A stretch of 64,000 nucleotides of DNA, from NCBI RefSeq assembly GCF_002261215.1, contig NZ_NEVS01000002.1:1-64000 (forward strand). Direction: 5' to 3'. The notes under the pieces are model-generated. The model did not search any database. It saw nothing but the letters and a program-made list of their open reading frames with translations, and was not told the origin of the DNA. The DNA comes from Bordetella genomosp. 11 (lineage in GTDB: Bacteria > Pseudomonadota > Gammaproteobacteria > Burkholderiales > Burkholderiaceae_B). The position numbers and the translations under genes are program-made. This document shows positions 19,048-27,749 of this stretch, piece after piece. How positions within the stretch are numbered: position 1 is the stretch's first letter; every line of letters starts with the position of its first letter.

Positions 19048-19509
19048 ATGAGCAATGAAACCATCCCTCCCAACCTGTTCAAGGCGAACCTGGAACTGCA
19101 GCTGCGCCTCCAACGCCTGATGCAGGAAAACGGCCAGCAATGGCTGGAGAACGCCGTGCGCGCGGGCAAAGACGGCATTGCCGAGTCCGGCGCGGAAATC
19201 GAAAGCCTGCTTAAGGCGGAGAACTGGCAGGAACTGGCCACGCTGCCCGCACAAACCTTCTGGCGTCAGTTTCAGCACCACGTGGGCGGCGCGCAGGCGC
19301 TGACACAAGTCGCGATCAAGAACCAGACAACCTTCACCCAAGGCCTGCAAAAAGCCATTCAAGACTGGCAGAAATCGGTTACGCAGGCCGTAGGCCAGGG
19401 CGATGCGGTACTCCCGTTCCAGGATATTTTCAAACAGTGGGGAGCCGTGTGGGCCTCGGCCCAGGACAAGGAGGCACCGGGCAAGACCGGTGGCCGCAAT
19501 GCCGGCTGA
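19048..19509 (+). CDS. phaP: Phasin-family protein
   Basis: The 153-aa alpha-helical protein lacks signal or membrane segments. Its amphipathic, Gln/Ala/Leu-rich sequence (LELQLRLQRLMQENGQQWLENAV ... WQKSVTQAV) is of the phasin type that coats polyhydroxyalkanoate granules. An AAGGAG lies 7 bp before ATG 19048. The gene overlaps phaB by 11 bp. Placement next to PhaB, the DUF3141 gene and PhaC supports the call. Confidence 0.8.
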   Translation: MSNETIPPNLFKANLELQLRLQRLMQENGQQWLENAVRAGKDGIAESGAEIESLLKAENWQELATLPAQTFWRQFQHHVGGAQALTQVAIKNQTTFTQGLQKAIQDWQKSVTQAVGQGDAVLPFQDIFKQWGAVWASAQDKEAPGKTGGRNAG

Positions 19510-20245
19510 ACAACGCACCGCCCTGGTCACGGGCGGCAACGGTGGCCTGGGCGAGGCCATCGCCCGGGCCTTACACGATGCTGGCCATACCGTGATCGTC
19601 GTCCACTCGCCAGGCAATGCCAGCATCGGCGCGTGGTTGGAAGCCCAGGCGGGTGAAGGTTACAACTTCATCGCCTACGGCGCGGATGTGGCCGACCATG
19701 CCTCCTGCCAGGAGCTGGCCGGCCTCATTCAAGCAGACGGTCACCACATCGACATTCTGGTCAACAACGCGGGCATCACGCGTGATGCTACGTTCCGCAA
19801 GCTGAGCTACGCCGATTGGGATGCGGTCCTGCGCGTCAATCTCGACTCCGTTTTCAACGTCACTCGGCCATTCATTGACGGCATGCTCGAAAGGGGCTGG
19901 GGCAGGATCATCAACATCTCCTCCATCAACGGCTCGAAGGGGCAGTTCGGCCAAACCAACTACTCCGCCGCGAAAGCCGGGATGCATGGATTCACCAAAG
20001 CCCTCGCGCAGGAGGTGGCGCGCAAGGGCGTGACGGTCAACACCGTCTCGCCGGGGTATCTGGATACGAAGATGGTGACGAGCATGTCGGAGGAAGTGGT
20101 CAAGCAGGTGGTTGCCGGTATTCCCGTGGGTCGTCTGGGACGGCCTGAGGAAATCGCCGCACTGGTTGCATTCATCGCCAGCGAGTCTGCGGGGTTCATG
20201 ACCGGCAGCAATGCGTCGATGAATGGTGGCCAGCACATGTACTGA
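19499..20245 (+). CDS. phaB: Acetoacetyl-CoA reductase
   Basis: The 248-aa short-chain dehydrogenase reduces acetoacetyl-CoA to (R)-3-hydroxybutyryl-CoA, the PHB monomer. It shows the cofactor motif TGGNGGLGE, NNAG, and the PhaB hallmark around the active site, ISSINGSKGQFGQTNYSAAK (catalytic Ser, Tyr, Lys). Length is normal. ATG 19499 lies inside the end of the phasin gene, so translation is probably coupled. No thiolase (PhaA) gene is in the cluster; the host must supply acetoacetyl-CoA. Confidence 0.9.
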   Translation: MPAEQRTALVTGGNGGLGEAIARALHDAGHTVIVVHSPGNASIGAWLEAQAGEGYNFIAYGADVADHASCQELAGLIQADGHHIDILVNNAGITRDATFRKLSYADWDAVLRVNLDSVFNVTRPFIDGMLERGWGRIINISSINGSKGQFGQTNYSAAKAGMHGFTKALAQEVARKGVTVNTVSPGYLDTKMVTSMSEEVVKQVVAGIPVGRLGRPEEIAALVAFIASESAGFMTGSNASMNGGQHMY

Positions 20246-20330
20246 GTGAGGAAGGGCCGGCAAGACGATGTGCCTGCGGCCCCTTTCCATTCAATTTTTC
20301 AGTTTCATCATAGAGGGAATGCCCATCGCC

Positions 20331-22835
20331 ATGAATCGAGACACCACGACATCACCAACGGCCGATTGGGGGCAGTTGCTGTGGGACCCGTTGCGACTAT
20401 CGGCGATGGCAAGCGAGTATGCAGTGGATGCCTGGCAGCGGTCCATTCTGTATGCCGACGTTCGCCGCCAACGCGGCAACCAGTACCAGGAGCATTTGCA
20501 GGAGCAGACGCCGAACGTACTCGACTTCGCCTCTGAGGTCATCATGTCCGGGCTGGACCTTCCGCAGCCGGTCAACTATGGCCTCGTACGTATCCTGCCG
20601 CCAGCCGACACGCCGAGCGATCCCCACAAGCGACCGTTCGTGGTGGTCGATCCACGCGCGGGCCACGGCCCAGGCATCGGCGGCTTCAAACCCGATAGCG
20701 AGGTCGGCGCGGCCCTCAAGGCTGGCCATCCCTGCTACTTCGTAGGCTTTCTGCCCGATCCCGTTCCCGGCCAGACCGTCGAAGACGTCATGCGCGCCGA
20801 AGCGGCCTTCGTGCGCAAGGTCGGCGAGCTGCACCCCGACAGCCGCGGCAAGCCTGCGGTCATCGGCAATTGCCAGGCAGGCTGGCAGATCCTGATGGCA
20901 GCCGCCGTCTGGCCCGAACTGTTCGGACCGATCATCGTGGCCGGTGCGCCGCTGTCGTACTGGGCGGGCGACATGCCGATGCGCTACGCGGGCGGTCTGA
21001 CCGGCGGTAGCTGGTTGACGGCATTGACCAGCGATCTGGGCGCCGGCCGCTTCGACGGCGCCTGGCTGGTACAGAACTTCGAGAACCTGGACCCGGCCAA
21101 TACGCTGTGGAGCAAACAGTACAACCTGTACGCCAAGGTCGACACGGAAGGCCCGCGCTACTTGCAATTCGAGAAGTACTGGGGCGGCCACGTGTTCCTG
21201 AACGATGTGGAAATACAGTACATCGTCGATAACCTGTTCATCGGCAACAAACTGAGTACGGCGCAGCTGGTGACGTCTGATGGCGTGCGCATCGACCTGC
21301 GCAATATTCGCTCGCCGATCGTGGTGTTCTGCTCCTATGGGGACAACATCACGCCACCGCCCCAGGCCCTGGGCTGGATCACCGATCTGTACCGCAACGA
21401 TCTGGACGTGATGGGGCATGACCAGACCATCGTCTACGCCACCCATGACAGCATCGGGCATCTGGGTATCTTCGTCTCCGGCAGCGTCGGGCGTAAAGAG
21501 CACCAGGAGTTCGCCGCCAACATCGACGTCATCGACGTGCTGCCGGCCGGTATCCACCGCATGCTGGTCGATGAAAATCCCGACGGGTCGCAGGAAGGCG
21601 AGCCGACCGGGAACGCCTACCTGACTCGGATCCAGCGCAGCAACATCGATGAAGTCCGTGAGATCGTCCGTCCCGACCCTGAGAACGATCGCCGGTTCGC
21701 CGCCGTTGCGCGGATCTCCGAGGTCAACCTGGCTTGCTACCGCAGCTTCGTGCAGCCATGGATGCGTGCCCTGGTCACGGACCAGGGTGCGAAGTGGCTG
21801 GAGCCGCTGCATCCGCTGCGCATGGGCTATGAATTGTGGTCTGACAGGCATCCGCTCGCCGCCGCAGTACATGAGGCTGCGCAACACGTGCGCGACCATC
21901 GTCAGCCCGTCTCCGAGGCCAACCCTTTCCTGCAACTGCAGGCGCAGTTTTCCACCGCCGTCGAACAGATGCTGGATCAATTCCGTGATTGCCGCGACCA
22001 GATCTACGCACAGGCGTTTGACACGCTGTACAGCCTGCCGCTGGTGCAGGCCATGACTGGACAGAGCCTGCACGACGATGCACCGCCGCGACCCCATCCC
22101 AGCGAGACGCCCGAGCATCGCCAGTATCTGGCGCAAGAGTTGACACGGCTCGAAGCGGATATTCACAGCGGCGGGATCACCGAAGCCTCCATACGGGCGC
22201 TGTTCTTTGTGCTTGCAGCGCGTGGCGAGGCCGACGGGCGGCACTTCCGGCACGCAGAGGAAGTCGCGCGCCCCCATTTGGCAAACGACTTCGACATGCA
22301 GGTCTTTCGCCACCTCGTTCGTCGGCAGGCTTTGCTCATGAGGCTCGACGAGGACGCCACGGTGTCCGCCATCCCCGGATTGCTCAACGGCATAGCGCCC
22401 GATGACATCCGCCAGGTGGCGGGAATGATCGTGCAAGTGATTGGCAGCGGCGGTGTGCTGTCCGCACAAGAACAAGCCAGGCTGGAACAGGTTTCTACCT
22501 TGTTCGAGCAGGCCGAGCGCCAAGCGCAGGCGGCTTCGGCGCCCGCCGTGACAAGTCCCGCCACTGATACCTCCGCTACGGTCGTGGACGCGAAGTCGAC
22601 AACCGCCATGCCACGCTCTGCCAGTGGCACATCCGCTGCGGTCGAGGATGCGAATGCGGCGCCAGCCATGCCGAGCTCCGCCAGTGACACCTCCGCTCCG
22701 GCCATAAACACGACCTCCAAGACATCCTCTCCAAAGCCTAAGGCGCCTCAGAAGAAAACTGCTGCGCAGAAAACTGTGTCCAAGACGCCAGCCGCCCCGC
22801 GGACAAGTCAAACACGGCGAGGGAAAGGCAAATGA
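20331..22835 (+). CDS. DUF3141 protein (PhaC-like alpha/beta-hydrolase fold)
   Basis: The ~834-aa protein belongs to the DUF3141 family, often found with PHA and acyl-phosphate genes. An alpha/beta-hydrolase core lies in the first 400 residues: GNCQAGW (nt ~20865-20885) resembles the GxCxG nucleophile box of PHA synthases, and DSIGHLGIFVSG is a likely histidine region. The C-terminal 100 residues are low-complexity Ala/Ser/Thr/Lys-rich and include a 60-bp tandem repeat. ATG 20331 was preferred because GAGGGA lies 12 bp upstream; ATG 20319 touches that site. The activity is unknown; a role in PHA synthesis or turnover is inferred. Confidence 0.8.
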   Translation: MNRDTTTSPTADWGQLLWDPLRLSAMASEYAVDAWQRSILYADVRRQRGNQYQEHLQEQTPNVLDFASEVIMSGLDLPQPVNYGLVRILPPADTPSDPHKRPFVVVDPRAGHGPGIGGFKPDSEVGAALKAGHPCYFVGFLPDPVPGQTVEDVMRAEAAFVRKVGELHPDSRGKPAVIGNCQAGWQILMAAAVWPELFGPIIVAGAPLSYWAGDMPMRYAGGLTGGSWLTALTSDLGAGRFDGAWLVQNFENLDPANTLWSKQYNLYAKVDTEGPRYLQFEKYWGGHVFLNDVEIQYIVDNLFIGNKLSTAQLVTSDGVRIDLRNIRSPIVVFCSYGDNITPPPQALGWITDLYRNDLDVMGHDQTIVYATHDSIGHLGIFVSGSVGRKEHQEFAANIDVIDVLPAGIHRMLVDENPDGSQEGEPTGNAYLTRIQRSNIDEVREIVRPDPENDRRFAAVARISEVNLACYRSFVQPWMRALVTDQGAKWLEPLHPLRMGYELWSDRHPLAAAVHEAAQHVRDHRQPVSEANPFLQLQAQFSTAVEQMLDQFRDCRDQIYAQAFDTLYSLPLVQAMTGQSLHDDAPPRPHPSETPEHRQYLAQELTRLEADIHSGGITEASIRALFFVLAARGEADGRHFRHAEEVARPHLANDFDMQVFRHLVRRQALLMRLDEDATVSAIPGLLNGIAPDDIRQVAGMIVQVIGSGGVLSAQEQARLEQVSTLFEQAERQAQAASAPAVTSPATDTSATVVDAKSTTAMPRSASGTSAAVEDANAAPAMPSSASDTSAPAINTTSKTSSPKPKAPQKKTAAQKTVSKTPAAPRTSQTRRGKGK
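22558..22715 (+). repeat. 60-bp tandem repeat inside the DUF3141 gene
   Basis: About 2.5 imperfect copies of a 60-bp unit (starting near 22561, 22621 and 22681, each opening with ccastgryac then tccgct) encode a 20-residue Ala/Ser/Thr-rich repeat in the protein's tail. The period is exactly 60 bp, so the frame is kept. Confidence 0.75.
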
Positions 22836-24253
22836 CGACGTCCTCCGCACCGGTCGATGGCGCCGCCGACGCATTGCAGGTTCTGCGCAACCGCACCTTC
22901 GACGAGATCGCCATCGGCGACAGCGCCAGCCTCGAACGCACGTTTTCGCCGCAAGACATCCACATGTTCGCGCTGCAATCGGGCGATGTGGATCCGGAAT
23001 CTTCGGTGTCTTCGCCCTCGCGGGACACCACGGAGGCCATTTGTGCAAACGTCCTGATCTCGGCTGTGCTGGGAACACGCCTGCCGGGGCCTGGAACCCA
23101 ATATGTCAGCCAGAACCTGCGCTTGCTCGGAGCCGTTCGGCCCGGCGACAGGCTGACCGTGCAGATGCAGGTGAGCAGCAAGGACACGGCCACCCATCAC
23201 GTCACGCTGGACTGCACCTGCACCAGCCAGGAGGGGGTGGCGATTTTCCAAGGCCAGGTAGAGGTCGTAGCGCCCACTGAGCGCATTGAAAGAACGCGCA
23301 CGGCGTTGCCGGAAATCCATCCGGATGCGCAGGGCCGCACAGGCCTGCAGCACCTGCTGGCGCATGTCGCGCACTTGCAACCGATTCGGGTAGCCGTCGT
23401 CCATCCGTGCGATGTCCCCAGCCTGTCCGCTGCGCTTGAAGCGCGCCACGCGGGGTTGATCGAGCCGGTGCTGGTCGGGCCACGAGGGCGGCTCGAAGCA
23501 GTCGCCACCGAGGCCGGGCTGGATCTGGCCGACGTCGCCATTGTGGACGTCCCGCACAGCCACGCCGCTGCGCAGCAAGCCGTCGCCTTGGCAGCCGCAG
23601 GTGAAGTCGAAGCCCTGATGAAAGGGAGCCTGCACACCGACGAGCTGATGTCCGCGCTGGTTTCGGCAGCAGCGGGGTTGCGCACCAAGCGCCGGGTCAG
23701 CCATTGCTTCCTGTTGCAGACACCGGCCTATCCGCGCCCGTTCATCGTCACCGATGCAGCGATCAATATCGCCCCGACTCTGGAACAGAAGGCAGACATC
23801 ATCCGCAACGCCATCGAGCTGGCGCAGGTGATCGGCGTGCGCGAACCCAAGGTCGCAATCCTGGCCGCAGTCGAGACGGTCAGCCCGACGATGACGGCCA
23901 CGCTCGACGCGGCGGCGCTGTGCAAGATGGCCGATCGCGGCCAGATCACTGGCGGCCTGCTCGACGGGCCGTTGGCCTTCGACAACGCGATCTCCATCGC
24001 CGCTGCGCGCACCAAGGGGATCGTCTCCGAGGTCGCCGGGCAGGCCGACATCCTTGTCGTGCCTGACCTGGAGAGCGGCAACATGCTTGCCAAGCAGTTG
24101 ATATTCCTGGGCGGCGCAGCCAGCGCCGGAATCGTCCTCGGAGCGAAAGTGCCGGTCATTCTGACCAGCCGCGCCGACTCGCGCGATACACGCATCGCCT
24201 CATGCGCGATTGCACTGATGCTGGCGCACCACTATCGGCTGTCACCCCCGTGA
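22832..24253 (+). CDS. MaoC-like domain fused to phosphate acetyl/butyryltransferase
   Basis: The 473-aa protein joins a MaoC/hot-dog domain (about 10-150) to a Pta/Ptb acyltransferase (about 170-470) that interconverts acyl-CoA and acyl phosphate. The second domain shows LMKGSLHTDELM, KRRVSHCFLLQTP, TDAAINIAPTLEQKADII and GGLLDGPLAFDNAIS, all usual for Ptb-type enzymes. In the first domain the hydratase dyad appears lost: GDVDPES replaces the usual GDxNPxH. It overlaps the DUF3141 gene by 4 bp and precedes an SDR and acetate kinase, so acyl phosphate would pass between the two enzymes. Confidence 0.87.
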   Translation: MTTSSAPVDGAADALQVLRNRTFDEIAIGDSASLERTFSPQDIHMFALQSGDVDPESSVSSPSRDTTEAICANVLISAVLGTRLPGPGTQYVSQNLRLLGAVRPGDRLTVQMQVSSKDTATHHVTLDCTCTSQEGVAIFQGQVEVVAPTERIERTRTALPEIHPDAQGRTGLQHLLAHVAHLQPIRVAVVHPCDVPSLSAALEARHAGLIEPVLVGPRGRLEAVATEAGLDLADVAIVDVPHSHAAAQQAVALAAAGEVEALMKGSLHTDELMSALVSAAAGLRTKRRVSHCFLLQTPAYPRPFIVTDAAINIAPTLEQKADIIRNAIELAQVIGVREPKVAILAAVETVSPTMTATLDAAALCKMADRGQITGGLLDGPLAFDNAISIAAARTKGIVSEVAGQADILVVPDLESGNMLAKQLIFLGGAASAGIVLGAKVPVILTSRADSRDTRIASCAIALMLAHHYRLSPP

Positions 24254-24296
24254 ATCGACTTATCAGCAACGTATCCACCCCATTGGAGGAAACACT

Positions 24297-25049
24297 ATGA
24301 AGTACTCATTTTCTGGCCGCGTAGCCCTGGTCACCGGTGCAGGATCCGGCATTGGCGAGGCCATCGCGCGACTTCTTGCGAGTAACGGCGTGAGTGTCGT
24401 CGTCTCGGATGTCAGCGCCGACAATGCGCAGCGCGTCGCCAAGCTCATCAGCGCCGATGGCGGCCAAGCCGTGGCCAATGTGGCCGACGTGGCACGCATC
24501 AATGACGTTGAGGCTGCTGTGGCCTGCGCAGTCGATATGTTCGGCGGCCTTCATTTTGCGGTCAACAACGCCGGTATCAGTGGCGACCAGAGCCCAGTGG
24601 GGGAACTGGATCCTGCCGCCTGGAGCCGGGTAATCGATATCAACCTGAACGGCGTGTTCTATGGCCTGCGCCATCAGATTCCCGCCATCCTGCGTTCGGG
24701 TGGCGGCGCCATCGTCAACGTCTCTTCGATCCTGGGGGTGGTCGGCGATGCAGGAAACCCAGCGTACGTCGCAGCCAAGCACGCTGTTACCGGGCTGACC
24801 CGCTCGGCAGCGCTGGCCTATGCGGCCAAGGGAGTCCGGATCAACTCGATCCATCCCGGTTACGTGCGGACGCCCATCCTGGATTTCCTCGACGAATCGG
24901 CCCTTCAGGAAGCTGTTGGCCTGCATCCGATCGGCCGTCTGGGCACCCCGGACGAAATCGCCCATGCCGTGGCGTTTTTGCTATCGGAAGGAAGCAGCTT
25001 CTTTGCGGGCACCCAGCTCATCGCCGACGGCGGCTATACGGCACGCTGA
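24297..25049 (+). CDS. Short-chain dehydrogenase/reductase
   Basis: The 250-aa protein has the classical SDR motifs TGAGSGIGEA, NNAGIS, NVSSILG and YVAAKHA (Ser, Tyr, Lys triad intact) and the C-terminal DGGYTAR. An aspartate ends the second beta strand (VVVSDVS), which favours NAD(H) over NADP(H). A GGAGG lies 9 bp before the ATG. Between Pta and AckA genes it may handle a hydroxyacyl or alcohol intermediate; the substrate cannot be told. Confidence 0.85.
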   Translation: MKYSFSGRVALVTGAGSGIGEAIARLLASNGVSVVVSDVSADNAQRVAKLISADGGQAVANVADVARINDVEAAVACAVDMFGGLHFAVNNAGISGDQSPVGELDPAAWSRVIDINLNGVFYGLRHQIPAILRSGGGAIVNVSSILGVVGDAGNPAYVAAKHAVTGLTRSAALAYAAKGVRINSIHPGYVRTPILDFLDESALQEAVGLHPIGRLGTPDEIAHAVAFLLSEGSSFFAGTQLIADGGYTAR

Positions 25050-25125
25050 ATCTGACGACGATGAGCGTGCAGGCATATCCGAACACCGTGGCGACGTCAC
25101 CGTGGCCGGGCAAAAAGAGGACGAC

Positions 25126-26367
25126 ATGATGGATGCGACCACGGCCCGCTCCGGACGCCCCGGGCACGGACTGATCCTTGTACTGAACTGCGGTTCATCC
25201 AGCATCAAGTTTGCGGTATTCGACCCTTCGGCCACGCCACTGCCTCGCCAGGCGTTGTGGAATGGCAAAGTGCTGGGAATCGGCGGCGCCGATCCGGATT
25301 TCGAAGAGACCGGGGTTGCGCCGTTCCCGATCAAACTGGACACGGCACATCCCTATCGTGCCGCGCTGCGCATCATCCGCGATCGCGTCAGTCAGCGGCT
25401 CGACGGCCGCCGGATAGGTGCGGTCGCTCATCGGATCGTCCACGGTGGCAGCAGGTATTTCGAGCCAGTGCGGGTGGACGCCCAGGTGCTCACCGATCTG
25501 CAGGGATACATCCCGCTGGCGCCACTGCACCAGCCGTTCGCGCTGGAAGCCATCGATATTCTGCTGCGCGAACAGCCGGAGCTGCCTCAGGTGGCCTGCT
25601 TCGACACCGGCTTCCATCACACCATCCCCAAGCTCGAGCAGCTCCTGCCGTTGCCCTACGCCGCATGGGAGCGCGGTCTGCGCCGGTACGGATTTCACGG
25701 CCTGTCGTATGAGTACATGGCTGAGGCTTTGCCCGAACGCCATGGCGACGCGGCGCGCAGGCGCACCATCGTTGCCCACCTGGGCAGTGGCGCCAGCCTG
25801 TGTGCTATGCAAGGACTCAAAAGCGTGGCCACCACCATGGGTTTCTCCGCGCTTGACGGGCTGATGATGGGCACCCGCACCGGTGCGCTCGATCCAGGCG
25901 CCGTGCTCTACCTGATGGAGATCGAGAAGCTTTCACTGGAACAAGTGGGGCGTGTCCTCTATCACGAGTCCGGTCTGCTCGGCGTTTCGGGAATCTCGGC
26001 CGAGCCGCGCGTCATTGTCCGGCACGAGAACGATGAAGGTGAAACGGGTGAGCGAGCGCGCTTGGCGCTGGACCTCTACGTGCGTCGCATCGTGCGCGAG
26101 ATCGGTGCCTTGGTTGCTGTTCTGGGCGGTCTGGACATGCTGGTGTTCACGGCAGGTGTCGGTGAACACAATGCGTTCATTCGCGAGCGCATCGGTGCGG
26201 CACTGGGTTTTCTGAACATTGCCCTGGATACCGACGCCAATGCCAGCCACGCGGCGACGATTTCCAGCGACCACAGCCAGGTCATCGTGGCGATCGAACC
26301 CACCAATGAAGAGTGGATCGCCGCCAGCCATGCGCTGTCCTGCCTGGACAGGGAGAAGGTGCGATGA
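25126..26367 (+). CDS. ackA: Acetate kinase
   Basis: The 413-aa enzyme converts acetyl phosphate plus ADP to acetate plus ATP. Diagnostic segments are present: LVLNCGSSSIKFAVFD at the start, AHRIVHGG, CFDTGFHHTIP, GFHGLSYEY, VAHLGSGASL, MGTRTGALDPG and FTAGVGEHN. Catalytic Asn, Arg, Asp and Glu positions look intact. ATG 25126 (or 25129) follows an AGAGG. The frame is open upstream into the SDR end, but homology begins only here. Its stop overlaps the next start (ATGA). Confidence 0.92.
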   Translation: MMDATTARSGRPGHGLILVLNCGSSSIKFAVFDPSATPLPRQALWNGKVLGIGGADPDFEETGVAPFPIKLDTAHPYRAALRIIRDRVSQRLDGRRIGAVAHRIVHGGSRYFEPVRVDAQVLTDLQGYIPLAPLHQPFALEAIDILLREQPELPQVACFDTGFHHTIPKLEQLLPLPYAAWERGLRRYGFHGLSYEYMAEALPERHGDAARRRTIVAHLGSGASLCAMQGLKSVATTMGFSALDGLMMGTRTGALDPGAVLYLMEIEKLSLEQVGRVLYHESGLLGVSGISAEPRVIVRHENDEGETGERARLALDLYVRRIVREIGALVAVLGGLDMLVFTAGVGEHNAFIRERIGAALGFLNIALDTDANASHAATISSDHSQVIVAIEPTNEEWIAASHALSCLDREKVR

Positions 26368-27569
26368 AGATCGATGCCTTCCATGGATTCACGCTCGCCA
26401 TTCTGCTGTTGTTTGTGGGCAAGGGCTTGGTAGCGCGTTCGGGCATCTTGCGTCGATACAGCATCCCGGAATCCTTGGTGGGCGGCTTGGCTTGCGCCTT
26501 GGTTGTCTTCGTCCTGTACTACGGGATGGGGGTCACGGTCAGTTTCGATCTGGAAGCGCGCGATGCGCTGCTGCTGTACTTCTTTGCCGCCATTGGACTG
26601 AGTACCGACGCCCGCACACTGCGCCATGGTGGACGGCCTTTGCTGATCCTGTCGGGGTTGGCCATCGGGTTCATGGTGCTGCAGAACCTCGTCGGGATGG
26701 AGACGGCCCGCGCATTCGGCCTGGATCCGCGCGCCGGTCTCATGGTCGGTTCGATTTCCCTGACCGGAGGGGTGGGCACCACCTTGGCCTGGTCCGATTA
26801 CTTCGTTCAAAACCTCGGCATTGCGCAAGCGCAGGAACTGGGGTTGGCGGCGAACATGATCGGCCTGATCGCGGCCTGCACCATCGGCGGCCCGATCGCA
26901 GGTCTGCTCATGCGCAGGCATCGACTTCGAGCCTCCGGAGACAGCGCCCTGGAAATTGGCACGCTGCACAGCGATGAGCAGCATGCCCGCCTGGACTACT
27001 ACGGCGTGCTGCTGGCATTGCTCTGGCTCAACTGCGCCTTGATGTTGGGCTCAGGAATCAATGCCTTGGTCGCGCTTACCCCTGTCACGCTGCCCGCCTT
27101 TGTGGGCTGCCTGCTGGCCGGAATTCTCCTGCGCATGGTGGCCGACTGGATGAGGCCGAGTGGGCGCGGGCGTTTATGGAACTGGCCAAGCATGCAGCCA
27201 GGCATCGCCCTGGTCTCCGACATGTCATTGGGCCTGTTTCTGACCATGGCGCTGATGGGGCTCAGGCTCTGGGAACTGCAGCCTGTGCTTGCCTTCATCA
27301 CGGTGGCGATGCTGGTGCAGATCATCTTGGTCATCGCGTTCGTTTTTCTGATCGTTTTTCGGGCAATGGGCAAGGATTACCAGGCTGCAGTGATGTGTGC
27401 CGGTTTCGGCGGAATCGCGCTGGGCTCTACCGCCACCGCCATCGCCAACATGACGGCGGTCACTCGGGAGCATGGCGCTGCGCGCGAGGCGTTCATTGTG
27501 GTGCCCCTGGTGTGCGGGTTCGTCATCGACATTGCGAACGCACTGGTGATCAGCCTGATGGCCGGTTAA
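26364..27569 (+). CDS. gltS: GltS-type sodium/glutamate symporter family protein
   Basis: The 401-aa membrane protein has about ten hydrophobic segments in two pseudo-repeats and the family segments FFAAIGLSTD and GGVGTTLAWSD in the first half and CAGFGGIALGSTATAIANM in the second. GltS transporters carry glutamate or related anions with Na+. It is translationally coupled to acetate kinase (4-bp overlap), which is unusual for GltS and suggests an organic acid such as acetate might be the true substrate; this is inference. Confidence 0.83.
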   Translation: MKIDAFHGFTLAILLLFVGKGLVARSGILRRYSIPESLVGGLACALVVFVLYYGMGVTVSFDLEARDALLLYFFAAIGLSTDARTLRHGGRPLLILSGLAIGFMVLQNLVGMETARAFGLDPRAGLMVGSISLTGGVGTTLAWSDYFVQNLGIAQAQELGLAANMIGLIAACTIGGPIAGLLMRRHRLRASGDSALEIGTLHSDEQHARLDYYGVLLALLWLNCALMLGSGINALVALTPVTLPAFVGCLLAGILLRMVADWMRPSGRGRLWNWPSMQPGIALVSDMSLGLFLTMALMGLRLWELQPVLAFITVAMLVQIILVIAFVFLIVFRAMGKDYQAAVMCAGFGGIALGSTATAIANMTAVTREHGAAREAFIVVPLVCGFVIDIANALVISLMAG

Positions 27570-27749
27570 GACGAAAGAATTAACGGAATGCGCCGGCAGG
27601 CGGAGACATCTCTAGCACGCTGGCACGGTGTCATCGCAAAAGCGCTGGTGACATGAGTGCCGGTGTGCATGAACACAAGCGAGCACAACTACCCCCGTGT
27701 TCAAACGAGGGCGCTCCATCTATTTGAATAGCAATTGAGGTAATGCGTT
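27570..27749. other. Intergenic upstream of phaC
   Basis: 180 bp with lower GC than the genes to the left. No clear promoter match or gene is seen. A GAGG at 27737-27740 is the likely ribosome-binding site of phaC. Confidence 0.35.

Noticed and set aside
20397..23078. An 893-codon minus-strand frame across the DUF3141 gene
   Set aside because: High-GC antisense shadow; the plus-strand gene has clear motifs and coupled neighbours.
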